Below, piece after piece: positions 1-7,593 of a stretch of DNA of 13,108 nt. Source of the stretch: Xanthobacteraceae bacterium (GTDB taxonomy: Bacteria; Pseudomonadota; Alphaproteobacteria; Rhizobiales; Xanthobacteraceae); assembly GCA_030043285.1 (NCBI GenBank), contig JASHXZ010000352.1, forward strand, positions 1-13,108, in the 5' to 3' direction. The position numbers and the translations under genes are program-made. Under the pieces are notes generated by a model. It did no database searches. It was not told where the DNA came from and worked only from the letters and a program-made list of their open reading frames with translations. The stretch's first letter is position 1; every line of letters starts with the position of its first letter.

Positions 1-1081
<1,081 letters not shown>

Positions 1082-1114
1082 GAATACTCCGAGCCCCCTT
1101 CTTTAATGGATGTG

Positions 1115-1179
1115 GTCCCGAACATGCGGCAGCCGCCGGGTGCACCGGCGGTGGGGCCGAGTTACCAAACGTTCGGGAC
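1115..1179 (-). promoter_or_regulatory. Nested stem-loop in the rpsA leader
   Basis: In the 166 bp between cmk and rpsA there is a perfect 9-bp inverted repeat, GTCCCGAAC at 1115-1123 and GTTCGGGAC at 1171-1179. It encloses a second perfect 7-bp stem, CCGCCGG (1133-1139) and CCGGCGG (1145-1151), with a 5-base loop. The structure ends about 33 bases upstream of the rpsA ATG. No U-run follows on the transcribed side, so an intrinsic terminator is unlikely. S1 is known to autoregulate its own mRNA in E. coli through a structured leader, so a regulatory RNA element is a reasonable inference, though no described motif is recognised. Confidence 0.5.
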
Positions 1180-1237
1180 GAAGTTTCGGCATCCGGTGCA
1201 TCGCTACGAGACGGTGAACGGGCTTTACCTCCAATGA

Positions 1238-1262
1238 CGAAAGCGTCTTAACCACGCTTTCG
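1238..1262 (-). terminator. Hairpin over the cmk stop codon, possible attenuator
   Basis: CGAAAGCG (1238-1245) and CGCTTTCG (1255-1262) form a perfect 8-bp stem with a 9-base loop that contains the cmk stop codon TAA. No clear T-run follows on the minus strand. It could slow or partly terminate transcription, or mark an mRNA processing site between cmk and rpsA. It is recorded because it is a perfect stem at a gene end; the function is a guess. Confidence 0.3.
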
Positions 1263-1886
1263 GCCCGTTCGGACGGCCTCGATGATGGCGACAGCGGCCC
1301 GGAACGCTGCGTCTATATCTAAATGGGTGGTATCGAGCAAGTGCGCATCGGCGGCCGGCTTGAGCGGGGCCGCTTCACGCTTCGAATCGCGTTGGTCCCG
1401 CCGCAGCAAGTCGGCCAGGACGTCCCGCTCGTCGGCTCGCACGCCGCGGGCCTTCTGTTCGGCGACCCGGCGCGCGGCGCGCACCTGCGGGCTCGCGGTG
1501 ACGAACAGCTTTACGTCGGCCGCGGGCGCGATGACGGTGCCGATATCGCGCCCGTCGAGCACGGCGCCCGGCGGCCGCGCCGCGAAGGCGCGCTGGTAAT
1601 CCAACAACGCCTGACGGACCTGCGGAATGGCGGCGACCACCGACGAGGCTTCGGTCACGGCCTGCGCCTTGAGCGCGCCTTCATCGAATTTTTCCGGGTC
1701 GATCGCGGCAGCCGCGGCAGCCGCGTGCGCCGCATCGTCTGCCGCATGCCCGGCATCGAGCACCGCCTTGGCGACCGCCCGGTAGAGAAGCCCGGTGTCG
1801 AGGTGATGCAGCCCGTAACGCGCCGCGATCCGCCGCGCCAACGTGCCCTTGCCCGACGCGGCCGGCCCGTCAATGGCGATGATCAT
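1248..1886 (-). CDS. cmk: Cytidylate kinase
   Basis: Phosphorylates CMP/dCMP to the diphosphate with ATP, salvaging cytidine nucleotides in the cytosol. The 212-residue protein starts [15 protein letters not shown] with the P-loop GPAASGKG at 7-14. Next is [11 protein letters not shown] at 29-39, which binds the nucleoside monophosphate, then DGRDIGTV at 111-118 and the lid region with RDQRDSKR at 163-170 followed by APLKPA and LDTT. All are standard Cmk motifs. The protein is short for the family (usually 215-230) and the insert domain is reduced to an alanine-rich stretch around 48-61. Only 8 bp separate the stop of the upstream zeta-family gene from this ATG, and the ribosome binding site is weak (AGGTCGG). 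Its translation is therefore probably coupled to that gene in this genome. Confidence 0.96.
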   Translation of the reverse strand: MIIAIDGPAASGKGTLARRIAARYGLHHLDTGLLYRAVAKAVLDAGHAADDAAHAAAAAAAIDPEKFDEGALKAQAVTEASSVVAAIPQVRQALLDYQRAFAARPPGAVLDGRDIGTVIAPAADVKLFVTASPQVRAARRVAEQKARGVRADERDVLADLLRRDQRDSKREAAPLKPAADAHLLDTTHLDIDAAFRAAVAIIEAVRTGRKRG

Positions 1887-1894
1887 GACCCGAC

Positions 1895-2524
1895 CTAAGC
1901 CCCGATCCTGGCGACTGCAGCCTTCATCGCATCAGGCGCAGTCGGATCGAGGGTCAGGACGCCGTCCGTTTTCCGACCGACAAGGCGGAGTTCCTCAGAA
2001 TTATCGAACAATAAAGCCCAATCCGCCTGATCAAGGAACCAAGGCAACTGATCCAACGAGCGCTTCCATCGCGTGGCAATCTTATCGGCCGGCACCCCGT
2101 GGCCTCCTTTCGACACGCGCATTTGCACACGCTTCACATTCAGTTCGGGACTGGAGAGAATCACATAAACGAACCGGATCTCGAAGCCCCTTCTTTTCGC
2201 GGCCAACACCAAAGGCCGATATTTGTCGGTCGAAAGCACGGTCTCGACGCCGACAGATTGATGGGCGTCAATCGAAGCTTTCAACCAGGCCTCGATGCGT
2301 TGCACCGCTTCCAAGTTAGCCTGCTCGAGGCCTTTGTGCTCGGCGTCGCGAATACGCTGCGTCAGCAGATCGGGATTGATGATCCAGAACGAATGAGCGG
2401 GATCGGCAATATTGGTATCGACGTAAATCGGACTTTGGTGCGAGCCGTAGAGACTGCTCTTCCCGGAGCCATTCGGCCCAGCGATAAGCCACAACGATGG
2501 AGAGGTGATTGTCGCGAACGCCAT
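1895..2524 (-). CDS. Zeta-toxin-family P-loop kinase
   Basis: A 209-residue protein of the zeta toxin/PezT-like family. Characterised members phosphorylate UDP-N-acetylamino sugars and poison cell-wall synthesis; whether this one does is unknown. Visible motifs are Walker [10 protein letters not shown] at 16-24, INPD at 49-52 (position of the catalytic Asp), ETVLST at 94-99, and the family block R132...R136 followed by GGHGVP at 140-145 and R152/R155. DNS at 174-176 precedes the C-terminal strand. The purine-rich GGAGGG abuts the ATG with no spacing, which is poor; the TTG at residue 10, before LWLIAGPNG, is an alternative start. It follows the small basic gene by 27 bp and lies 8 bp before cmk. 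Its G+C is visibly lower than that of aroA or cmk, suggesting acquisition. Family assignment is firm, toxicity inferred. Confidence 0.85.
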   Translation of the reverse strand: MAFATITSPSLWLIAGPNGSGKSSLYGSHQSPIYVDTNIADPAHSFWIINPDLLTQRIRDAEHKGLEQANLEAVQRIEAWLKASIDAHQSVGVETVLSTDKYRPLVLAAKRRGFEIRFVYVILSSPELNVKRVQMRVSKGGHGVPADKIATRWKRSLDQLPWFLDQADWALLFDNSEELRLVGRKTDGVLTLDPTAPDAMKAAVARIGA

Positions 2525-2551
2525 CCCTCCGTTCCAACTCTTAAGATTTAA

Positions 2552-2794
2552 TCAGGATTCCTTAGGGCCGTCGGGCGAGCCAAAAATAGCAGTATTTGCG
2601 CGCCGTTCGGCGGTAATATTGGCCTTGAAGGCGCCGACCAAATCGTCGTCAAAGGTTTGGCTGCCCGAATCGACGATATAAACCATCGCTTGCACGCCAT
2701 TTTTGATGCGCCGGACGCGCCTGATTGTCGCCTTGCTCTTTTTGCTCTTTTTCGACGATGCGGAGCGCAGCCTTTTGACGATGACTTTGGTCAC
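2552..2794 (-). CDS. Small basic protein upstream of the zeta-type kinase, candidate antitoxin
   Basis: An 80-residue protein that I do not recognise. The first ~30 residues are strongly basic (a KKSKKSK cluster around 15-21, then RRVRRIK), and the rest is mixed with an acidic FDDDLV segment and a final SPDGPKES tail. The start is a GTG at 2794 supported by GAGG six bases upstream. A good promoter lies just before it, giving a short leader. It precedes the zeta-type kinase by 27 bp in the same orientation, the usual antitoxin-first order, but it does not resemble the helical epsilon or PezA antitoxins. The next upstream stop in the kinase frame is this gene's own TGA. Alternatives are a DNA- or RNA-binding accessory protein or an unrelated small protein. 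Its being a gene is likely; an antitoxin role is inferred from position only. Confidence 0.6.
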   Translation of the reverse strand: MTKVIVKRLRSASSKKSKKSKATIRRVRRIKNGVQAMVYIVDSGSQTFDDDLVGAFKANITAERRANTAIFGSPDGPKES

Positions 2795-2816
2795 GTTTTA
2801 CCTCGTCGGATGTCTG

Positions 2817-2846
2817 ATTTTACAAGTAATCACGGTCGGGCGTCAA
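2817..2846 (-). promoter_or_regulatory. Sigma-70-type promoter for the small basic gene and zeta kinase
   Basis: Reading the minus strand, TTGACG (2846-2841) is followed after 18 bases by TAAAAT (2822-2817). Each differs from the TTGACA/TATAAT consensus at one position. The predicted start of transcription is about 2810, some 15 bases before the GTG of the small basic gene, with its GAGG in between. It lies in the 101-bp gap after aroA and would let the inserted pair, and cmk beyond it, be transcribed independently of aroA. Confidence 0.6.
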
Positions 2847-2895
2847 AGCTAGATTTGCGATGACGGCTCTATTAAACGCTAATCGAAATGGGCCG

Positions 2896-4230
2896 TTAGC
2901 CAGACAGCGCTGCCCCGAGCGAACCCATCAGCTCGACGAATCCCGGAAAGCTGGTCGCAATAAAGCTGCCGTCGTCGATCTTGACCGGACGCTCGCTGGC
3001 CAAGCCCATGACCAGGGCAGCCATGGCGATGCGGTGATCCATGTGGGTGGTGACCAGCCCGCCGCCCGGCACGCGGCCCCTGCCCTGCACCAGCAAGTCG
3101 TCGCCTTCGATCGCGACTTCGACGCCGTTCGCTCGAAGAAGCGCGGCGGTCGCGGCGAGCCGATCGGATTCCTTGACCCGCAATTCCTTCAGCCCGCGCA
3201 TCGCGGTCGTGCCTTCGGCAAACGCGGCGGCAACGGCCAGGACCGGATATTCGTCGATCATCGACGGCGCACGCGACGCCGGGACCTCGACGCTGCGCAG
3301 CGCGGAGCCCCGCACCAGAAGATCGGCAACCTCCTCGCCGCCTTCGGTTCGCCGCTGCACGGCCTCGATCGCGGCGCCCATGTCCTCAAGCGTCGTCAAA
3401 AGGCCGCTGCGCAGCGGATTGAGCATGACGCCCTCGAGGATCACCTCGGAGCCCGGCGTCAGCAGTGCCGCAACCAGCGGGAAGGCCGCCGAGGACGGAT
3501 CGGCCGGCACCACGATCGGCGCCGGAGCGAGCTCCGGCTGGCCGGTAAGCGTAATGCGGCGGCCGTTCTCGCCCGCCGCCTCGACCCGCAGCTGCGCGCC
3601 GAAATGGGTCAGCATTTTTTCGGTGTGGTCGCGCGTCGCCTCGCGCTCGATCACGACGGTTTCACCGGGTGCGTTCAGGCCGGCGAGCAGCACGGCCGAT
3701 TTGAGCTGCGCCGAGGCGACCGGCGGCTCGAACACGATCGGCAGCGGATCGCGGGCGCCGGCGAGCGTCAGCGGCAGCCGGCCATCGGCCGAAGCCAATG
3801 TCCGCGCCCCGATTCGTTCCAGCGGATCGAGCACGCGGCGCATCGGCCGCGTGCGCAACGAGGCATCGCCGTCGAATTGCGCCGTCACCGGGCAGCCGCC
3901 GACCGCGCCCAGCATCAGGCGGCAGCCGGTGCCGGAATTGCCGAAATCGAGCGGCGCGGCCGGGGTCGCAAAGCCGCCGACCCCGACCCCACGGAGCAGC
4001 CACCGCCGGCCGCCGCATTGCTGCAGCGTCGCGCCGAGTGCCCGCAGCGTCTGCGCGGTGCTCAGCACATCCTCGCCTTCCAGCATGCCGGCAACCTGGG
4101 TTTCGCCCACGGTCAGCGCGCCGAGGATCAGGGCCCGGATCGAGATCGATTTGTCGCCCGGGACCCGCGCGCGGCCGCGCAACGGCCCATTGCGGCGCGC
4201 GATCAGAGGACGAGGCTCGACGGAATGCAT
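2896..4230 (-). CDS. aroA: 3-phosphoshikimate 1-carboxyvinyltransferase (EPSP synthase, class II)
   Basis: Joins phosphoenolpyruvate to shikimate-3-phosphate in aromatic amino acid synthesis, in the cytosol. The 444-residue protein follows the Agrobacterium CP4-type pattern throughout. It has GDKSIS at 25-30 with K27/S28/R32, LLEGEDV-like MLEGEDV at 49-55, [11 protein letters not shown] at 94-104, [12 protein letters not shown] at 173-184 and TRDHTEKML near 199-207. It also has APSMIDEYP with the catalytic D326/E327, RVKESDR at 351-357 and DHRIAM near the C-terminus. Residue 100, equivalent to CP4 Ala100 and E. coli Gly96, is Gly, so the known CP4 tolerance substitution is absent. Residue 31 is Ile where relatives usually have His; E. 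coli has Asn there, so it is not invariant. The ATG has GGAGAG five bases upstream. The gene is divergent from the FYDLN-acid gene. Confidence 0.97.
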   Translation of the reverse strand: MHSVEPRPLIARRNGPLRGRARVPGDKSISIRALILGALTVGETQVAGMLEGEDVLSTAQTLRALGATLQQCGGRRWLLRGVGVGGFATPAAPLDFGNSGTGCRLMLGAVGGCPVTAQFDGDASLRTRPMRRVLDPLERIGARTLASADGRLPLTLAGARDPLPIVFEPPVASAQLKSAVLLAGLNAPGETVVIEREATRDHTEKMLTHFGAQLRVEAAGENGRRITLTGQPELAPAPIVVPADPSSAAFPLVAALLTPGSEVILEGVMLNPLRSGLLTTLEDMGAAIEAVQRRTEGGEEVADLLVRGSALRSVEVPASRAPSMIDEYPVLAVAAAFAEGTTAMRGLKELRVKESDRLAATAALLRANGVEVAIEGDDLLVQGRGRVPGGGLVTTHMDHRIAMAALVMGLASERPVKIDDGSFIATSFPGFVELMGSLGAALSG

Positions 4231-4306
4231 TGGGGCTCTCCAACGCGGCGCTGTATCACGCGGTGCCGCACGGCGTCACCTGGGCACACCAATTTCGGCC
4301 GCGAGC

Positions 4307-4326
4307 GGCGCCGCCGCGGCGGCGCC
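4307..4326. repeat. Perfect 20-bp GC palindrome between aroA and the FYDLN gene
   Basis: GGCGCCGCCGCGGCGGCGCC is identical to its reverse complement over all 20 bases. It sits in the 199-bp intergenic region shared by two divergent genes, 77 bp from the aroA ATG and 103 bp from the FYDLN ATG. It could form a cruciform or hairpin, or be a symmetric protein site. High G+C makes such words more likely by chance, but 20 bp without a mismatch is notable. Confidence 0.6.
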
Positions 4327-4429
4327 TCGGTTCGCCCACACAAGCGCGATTTACGCTATTGACAGCGCCATTCCGACTAGCCAAGTGAAGCCCTCAAATC
4401 GGACATCGCCGCATTTAAGGTGCAACCTC

Positions 4430-4846
4430 ATGGCCAAACCCGAACTTGGCACCAAGCGCATCTGCCCGGAGACCGGGCGTAAATTCTACGACCTCAACAA
4501 GGACCCGGTGATCTCGCCCTATACCGGCAAAGTCGTGCCGGTGGAGGCCGTCGTTTCGCGGGCGCGCCCGGAAACTGTGGCAGCCGCCCCCCGCGTCGTA
4601 CCGGCCGAAGAGGTCCCGGCGCCCGAGCCGGCCGAGGCCGAATTCGTCTCGCTCGAAGAGGCCGATGCCGAGGCGCAGGGCGGCGCCGCCAAGAAGCCGG
4701 CCGAGCCGGCCGAGGCCGAGGTCGAAGAGGATGTGGAAATGGATGAGAGCCTCGACGACGCCGCCTTCATCGAGGAGCAGGAAGAAGAGGACGCCGACGT
4801 CACCGATATCATCGGCGGCGACATCGAAAACGAGGAGGAGAACTGA
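4430..4846 (+). CDS. FYDLN-acid family protein (TIGR02300 type)
   Basis: A 138-residue protein of unknown function that is widespread in Alphaproteobacteria. The N-terminus, MAKPELGTKRICPETGRK, followed by FYDLNKDPVISPYTGK at 19-34, is the defining conserved block. It resembles a zinc ribbon in which only C12 of the cysteines remains. From about residue 45 the chain is low complexity: Ala/Pro/Glu-rich, then strongly acidic (EEDVEMDES, EEQEEED) to the end, and probably disordered. The ATG has AAGG nine bases upstream. A tRNA-Ala gene follows 115 bp later on the same strand. The family assignment is firm; the function is not known. Confidence 0.93.
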   Translation: MAKPELGTKRICPETGRKFYDLNKDPVISPYTGKVVPVEAVVSRARPETVAAAPRVVPAEEVPAPEPAEAEFVSLEEADAEAQGGAAKKPAEPAEAEVEEDVEMDESLDDAAFIEEQEEEDADVTDIIGGDIENEEEN

Positions 4847-4871
4847 TAATCAGGACTGAAGGACACAGTCG

Positions 4872-4960
4872 CCAGGGATCAGGAAGCGCAAGCGTCCAGT
4901 TGGGATGCTGCTCTGCGTTAATTGATCTCCGGTTACTGATACCTGAAACCTGATCCCTGG
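4872..4960. repeat. 12-bp inverted repeat and degenerate 7-bp tandem repeat before tRNA-Ala
   Basis: CCAGGGATCAGG (4872-4883) recurs as its exact reverse complement CCTGATCCCTGG (4949-4960), 65 bp apart. The right copy is the end of a heptamer array: CTGATAC (4936), CTGAAAC (4943), CTGATCC (4950) and a partial CTGG (4957). The array ends one base before the tRNA 5' end, so it forms the 5' flank of the tRNA and would lie in the precursor or in its promoter region. No clear promoter boxes were found in this gap. Confidence 0.6.
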
Positions 4961-4961
4961 A

Positions 4962-5037
<76 letters not shown>

Positions 5038-5373
5038 AATTCAAAATTGTTGATTTTACCGTGAAATAGACTCGAGCGAATTCAGCCTTTTGGCACAGCC
5101 GCGGTCACAGCCCCTTCAGCTCCGGCGGGGGGAGCGGCTCTATTATCTACCGACGCGGCGCGCGGCGACACACGGTGGTTCCGAAAGCGATTCCCTATCT
5201 CCAGGACGCATCCGTCACACCCTGCCTCAAGCTGAAAACCCGGCAACAGGAGCGGCAGCGCTCGGCACACGGCGCGGATCGACCAACACCGTCTGCAGCA
5301 GCGTCGTTATCGCCTTTACCAGGATCGCGGCTGTGCGAGGCTGCTGTCGCCGCTCAGAGCATCGCGCTGCTCT
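5038..5373. other. Intergenic stretch after tRNA-Ala with no recognisable gene
   Basis: About 336 bp between the tRNA and the end of the TauD-type gene. Short open frames exist on both strands but none has a recognisable motif, a convincing ribosome binding site or gene-like composition. The first 50 bases after the tRNA are AT-rich. Near the right end GAGCA/TGCTC (5357-5361 with 5368-5372) lies inside GGCTGCTG/CAGCAGCC (5339-5346 with 5375-5382). This nested stem, at the stop of the minus-strand TauD gene, could be a weak terminator without a T-run. No integrase fragment or tRNA 3' duplicate was seen. Confidence 0.5.
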
Positions 5374-6345
5374 TCAGCAGCCTATTCGCAAGTCGCCGAA
5401 GATGTTCTCGTCCACAGGAGCCAGTCTGGACATGCCCACGGCCGGATCGGACGGCGTGACGGCCGAACCCATGGTCGTCAACCTGAGCAGGCGCCGGACC
5501 TTTTCCTCCGACAGAGTTTTCGTAGTGCCGGAGTGCAGCAAACAATGATTGTCCCAGACCACAACGTCGTGCCGCTGCCATCGGTGTCGATAAACGAACT
5601 TTTCGCTGGTGATATGCGCGATCAGTTCGTCCACCAAGGCATTGCTGGCGGCTTCGTCCATCTCCGCGATACCTATGACGCTGCCGATGACCCGAGGCTG
5701 AAGGAACAAGGTTTCACGACCGGTGTCCGGATGGCGTCGCACCAGCGGATGCGTTATTTCCGGCGTCGCATCTCGTTCTTCCTGCCCGATATATTTCCAG
5801 CGCGCCCAAGGGTCATCTTTGTCCGGGGACCAGCGATATTGATGGCGAACGCGAAGCGTGCGCAGGTGTTGCTTCATCTTTTCCGGCAAGTCCTCGAACG
5901 CCGCCTCGGCGTCGGCGAACAACGTATCGCCGCCTTCATCCGGTATGTCGATGCCGAGCAACATCGTCGCGCTGGCCGGAACAAGCTTATAAGAATAATC
6001 GGAATGCCAACCGTCTCCGGAGTATTTCATGACCGGATTGCGGTCGAGCTCGTCCTGGTTCGATAGATACGTCAGCGTCGGCTCGTCGGGGTGCCGCAGC
6101 TTGATAACGTGATGCTGCTCTGGCTCGCCAAATACCCGACCGAACGCCGCAAATGTACGTGGCGACAAATCCTGATCATGCAGGACCAGCACCTTATGTT
6201 CCAGATAAAGCTCGTAGATCCATCGCTTGCGCTTCTTTATCGACTGTTCCGTTATCTCGAAACCAGCCAATTCGGCGGCAAACGTCGGCGCCAGCCGCTT
6301 AATCGTTGTGGCCTCGATGGCAATAGGTTTGCCCACAATATTCAC
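5374..6345 (-). CDS. TauD/TfdA-family Fe(II)/2-oxoglutarate dioxygenase
   Basis: Enzymes of this family hydroxylate small acids, sulfonates or amino acids, using O2 and 2-oxoglutarate; the substrate here is unknown. I place the start at the GTG at 6345, preceded by GGAGG and a six-base spacer. The frame is open further upstream to an ATG at 6462, but that part does not look like family sequence. This gives 323 residues, somewhat longer than E. coli TauD (283). The iron site is intact: WHSD with H114 and D116, and the distal H271 in LLHSGT. The 2-oxoglutarate-binding arginine is probably R288 in LLRLTT. GGDTLFAD at about 138-145 is typical for the family. It lies downstream of the PhyH-type gene on the same strand with a 132-bp gap, so the two are probably expressed together. 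It could hydroxylate or desaturate the same intermediate as its neighbour. Confidence 0.88.
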   Translation of the reverse strand: MNIVGKPIAIEATTIKRLAPTFAAELAGFEITEQSIKKRKRWIYELYLEHKVLVLHDQDLSPRTFAAFGRVFGEPEQHHVIKLRHPDEPTLTYLSNQDELDRNPVMKYSGDGWHSDYSYKLVPASATMLLGIDIPDEGGDTLFADAEAAFEDLPEKMKQHLRTLRVRHQYRWSPDKDDPWARWKYIGQEERDATPEITHPLVRRHPDTGRETLFLQPRVIGSVIGIAEMDEAASNALVDELIAHITSEKFVYRHRWQRHDVVVWDNHCLLHSGTTKTLSEEKVRRLLRLTTMGSAVTPSDPAVGMSRLAPVDENIFGDLRIGC

Positions 6346-6477
6346 GGTCGACCTCCGATCCACTCGATCTCGCCTTCCTGCCAGTGCCGGGGGTGATTGC
6401 TGCTGTGACACTGAAGCCGCGGCCTTCACGATCCAGGCGATTGCCGTGCCATCAGGGCGCAACTCCTCCGAACATGC

Positions 6478-7443
6478 TTACGCAACTTCCGTGGTCGCGG
6501 GCATCCTTCGTCTCTCGGGCGCCTTCGGGCCGGCCGGCGATACTGTGCGTTGCTCACGCGTCCGGTCGAAATATGGACTATCGAAGACGCGCTCGCCGTC
6601 GCGGGAACAGACAATTTCGTTGAAGTCGCTGCCGACGTCGTAATTGAATAGTCGCCGCGGCGTCGCCAATGCAGCAACGCGTTTCTGATCGTATCGCGCT
6701 TCAACCGAACAAAACCGGAGCGCATAGGCCAGACGCGATGGAATCGGCCCCTCTCCCAGCTTGATGCTTTTATGCAGCACATACTTGTCGAACAACAGCG
6801 CGTCGCCCACTTCGAAATCGTCCTCCACGGCGTAGAATTCGAGCACTTCGCGCATGCCTGGCGCGTTGAGCACGTCGTTTTTCTGCGCGTCGAATTCTGC
6901 AAATCCGTACGGTGCACCGCTTTTGATCTTGGCCTCGATGTAGTCCGGGAGCATGTTGATGTGCTGGTAGATGAACGCGCCGGAGAGCACGTCGGTGGGG
7001 ACATACGCCATGCCTCCCCGCTGGCCCTTGGCGTCGATCTTGCAAAGCGGAGTCCAGATCGTACAGGCGTAATCCTCGAGCCGCTGAAAGCCGAAGCTCT
7101 GGGTACCGACGTGCCACGGGAAGCCGGTGCTTTTGTTCTTCTCCAGCTCGAAGCCAAGACCCTGGGTGAAAAACAGCTTTTGGCCGGTCAGCTCGCTCAA
7201 GGCGGCGGCAAATCGTTCGTCCTTCATCAGGTCAAGGACATACGGATCATCGTTGCCGATATCGTATTTCAGCTTGCTGAAGCCGGTTCCATAATTGTCC
7301 GCCGGAGCCACCACCGCCGGCCGGCTCAAGCTGGCCATATGGTCGATGGTCTCCTGTGAAAATATCGAGCGCAGCTTTACAAAGCCGTGTTTTTTGAAGA
7401 ACGAGAGATCGTCACGGGTGACCTTGAATTTTTGCGACAGCAT
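6478..7443 (-). CDS. PhyH-like Fe(II)/2-oxoglutarate enzyme with HxG site, candidate halogenase
   Basis: A phytanoyl-CoA dioxygenase-superfamily protein. The start at 7443 (MLSQKFKVT) has AGGG five bases upstream; an in-frame ATG at 7461 would add six residues. With 321 residues, the proximal metal motif is FPWHVGTQSF: H111 is followed by V112 and G113 where hydroxylases have Asp or Glu. The rest of the fold matches: IWTPL at 129-133, GGMAYVP at 143-149 (cf. NGxLxVxPGSH), GDALLFDKYVLH with distal H224, and the 2-oxoglutarate-binding R237 in PSRLAYALRF. Loss of the carboxylate, as HxA in SyrB2 and HxG in WelO5 and BesD, frees a coordination site for chloride and defines this enzyme class. No carrier protein or NRPS is nearby, so a free-standing type acting on a small molecule would fit. 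An inactive or differently liganded homologue is the alternative. The C-terminal ~30 residues are polar and probably disordered. Confidence 0.8.
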   Translation of the reverse strand: MLSQKFKVTRDDLSFFKKHGFVKLRSIFSQETIDHMASLSRPAVVAPADNYGTGFSKLKYDIGNDDPYVLDLMKDERFAAALSELTGQKLFFTQGLGFELEKNKSTGFPWHVGTQSFGFQRLEDYACTIWTPLCKIDAKGQRGGMAYVPTDVLSGAFIYQHINMLPDYIEAKIKSGAPYGFAEFDAQKNDVLNAPGMREVLEFYAVEDDFEVGDALLFDKYVLHKSIKLGEGPIPSRLAYALRFCSVEARYDQKRVAALATPRRLFNYDVGSDFNEIVCSRDGERVFDSPYFDRTREQRTVSPAGPKAPERRRMPATTEVA

Positions 7444-7475
7444 TGTTGCCCTGCCCTTCATTCATTCAGCGGCGG

Positions 7476-7503
7476 AGTATTCACGGATCGAATGATCTCA
7501 CAA
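7476..7503 (-). promoter_or_regulatory. Possible promoter for the PhyH-TauD pair in the divergent intergenic region
   Basis: The 150 bp between the PhyH-type start (7443) and the GNAT start (7594) must hold the promoters of both divergent genes. On the minus strand TTGTGA (7503-7498), a 16-base spacer and AATACT (7481-7476) match consensus at four of six positions each. Between the two boxes lies GATC-GAAT-GATC (7486-7497). Nothing better was found for the plus strand. This is a weak call. Confidence 0.25.
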
Positions 7504-7593
7504 CTCTCAACTTCGATAGGTGCCGTAGCCGCGCGCCGCGCAGTAAAAGCAATCACCCGTGGCAGCCGACGAATGTCCAGCGAGGTCCAAAAA

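Noticed and set aside
2525..2554. Small basic gene and zeta-type gene as one gene split by a stop codon
   Set aside because: They share a frame and only the TGA at 2552-2554 plus nine codons separate them, but each has its own plausible start, and zeta-family proteins begin close to the Walker A motif as here.
4359..4364. Perfect TTGACA upstream of the FYDLN gene as a promoter
   Set aside because: With 16-18 bp spacing the -10 position reads CCAAGT, CAAGTG or AAGTGA, none close to TATAAT. It may still be a -35 box, but it is not supported enough to list.
3041..4846. Plus-strand open frame of about 600 codons running from inside aroA into the FYDLN gene
   Set aside because: The first two thirds are antisense to aroA and low complexity; only the part from the ATG at 4430 matches a protein family.
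4936..4960. CRISPR array near the tRNA
   Set aside because: Repeat units are only 7 bp with no spacers; this is a short tandem repeat.
5082..5459. Small open frames on both strands between tRNA-Ala and the TauD-type gene
   Set aside because: No motif, no convincing ribosome binding site, and composition unlike the neighbouring genes; not an integrase or transposase fragment as far as can be seen.
6346..6462. N-terminal extension of the TauD-type protein to the ATG at 6462
   Set aside because: The extension is not family-like and the GTG at 6345 has a strong GGAGG at good spacing.
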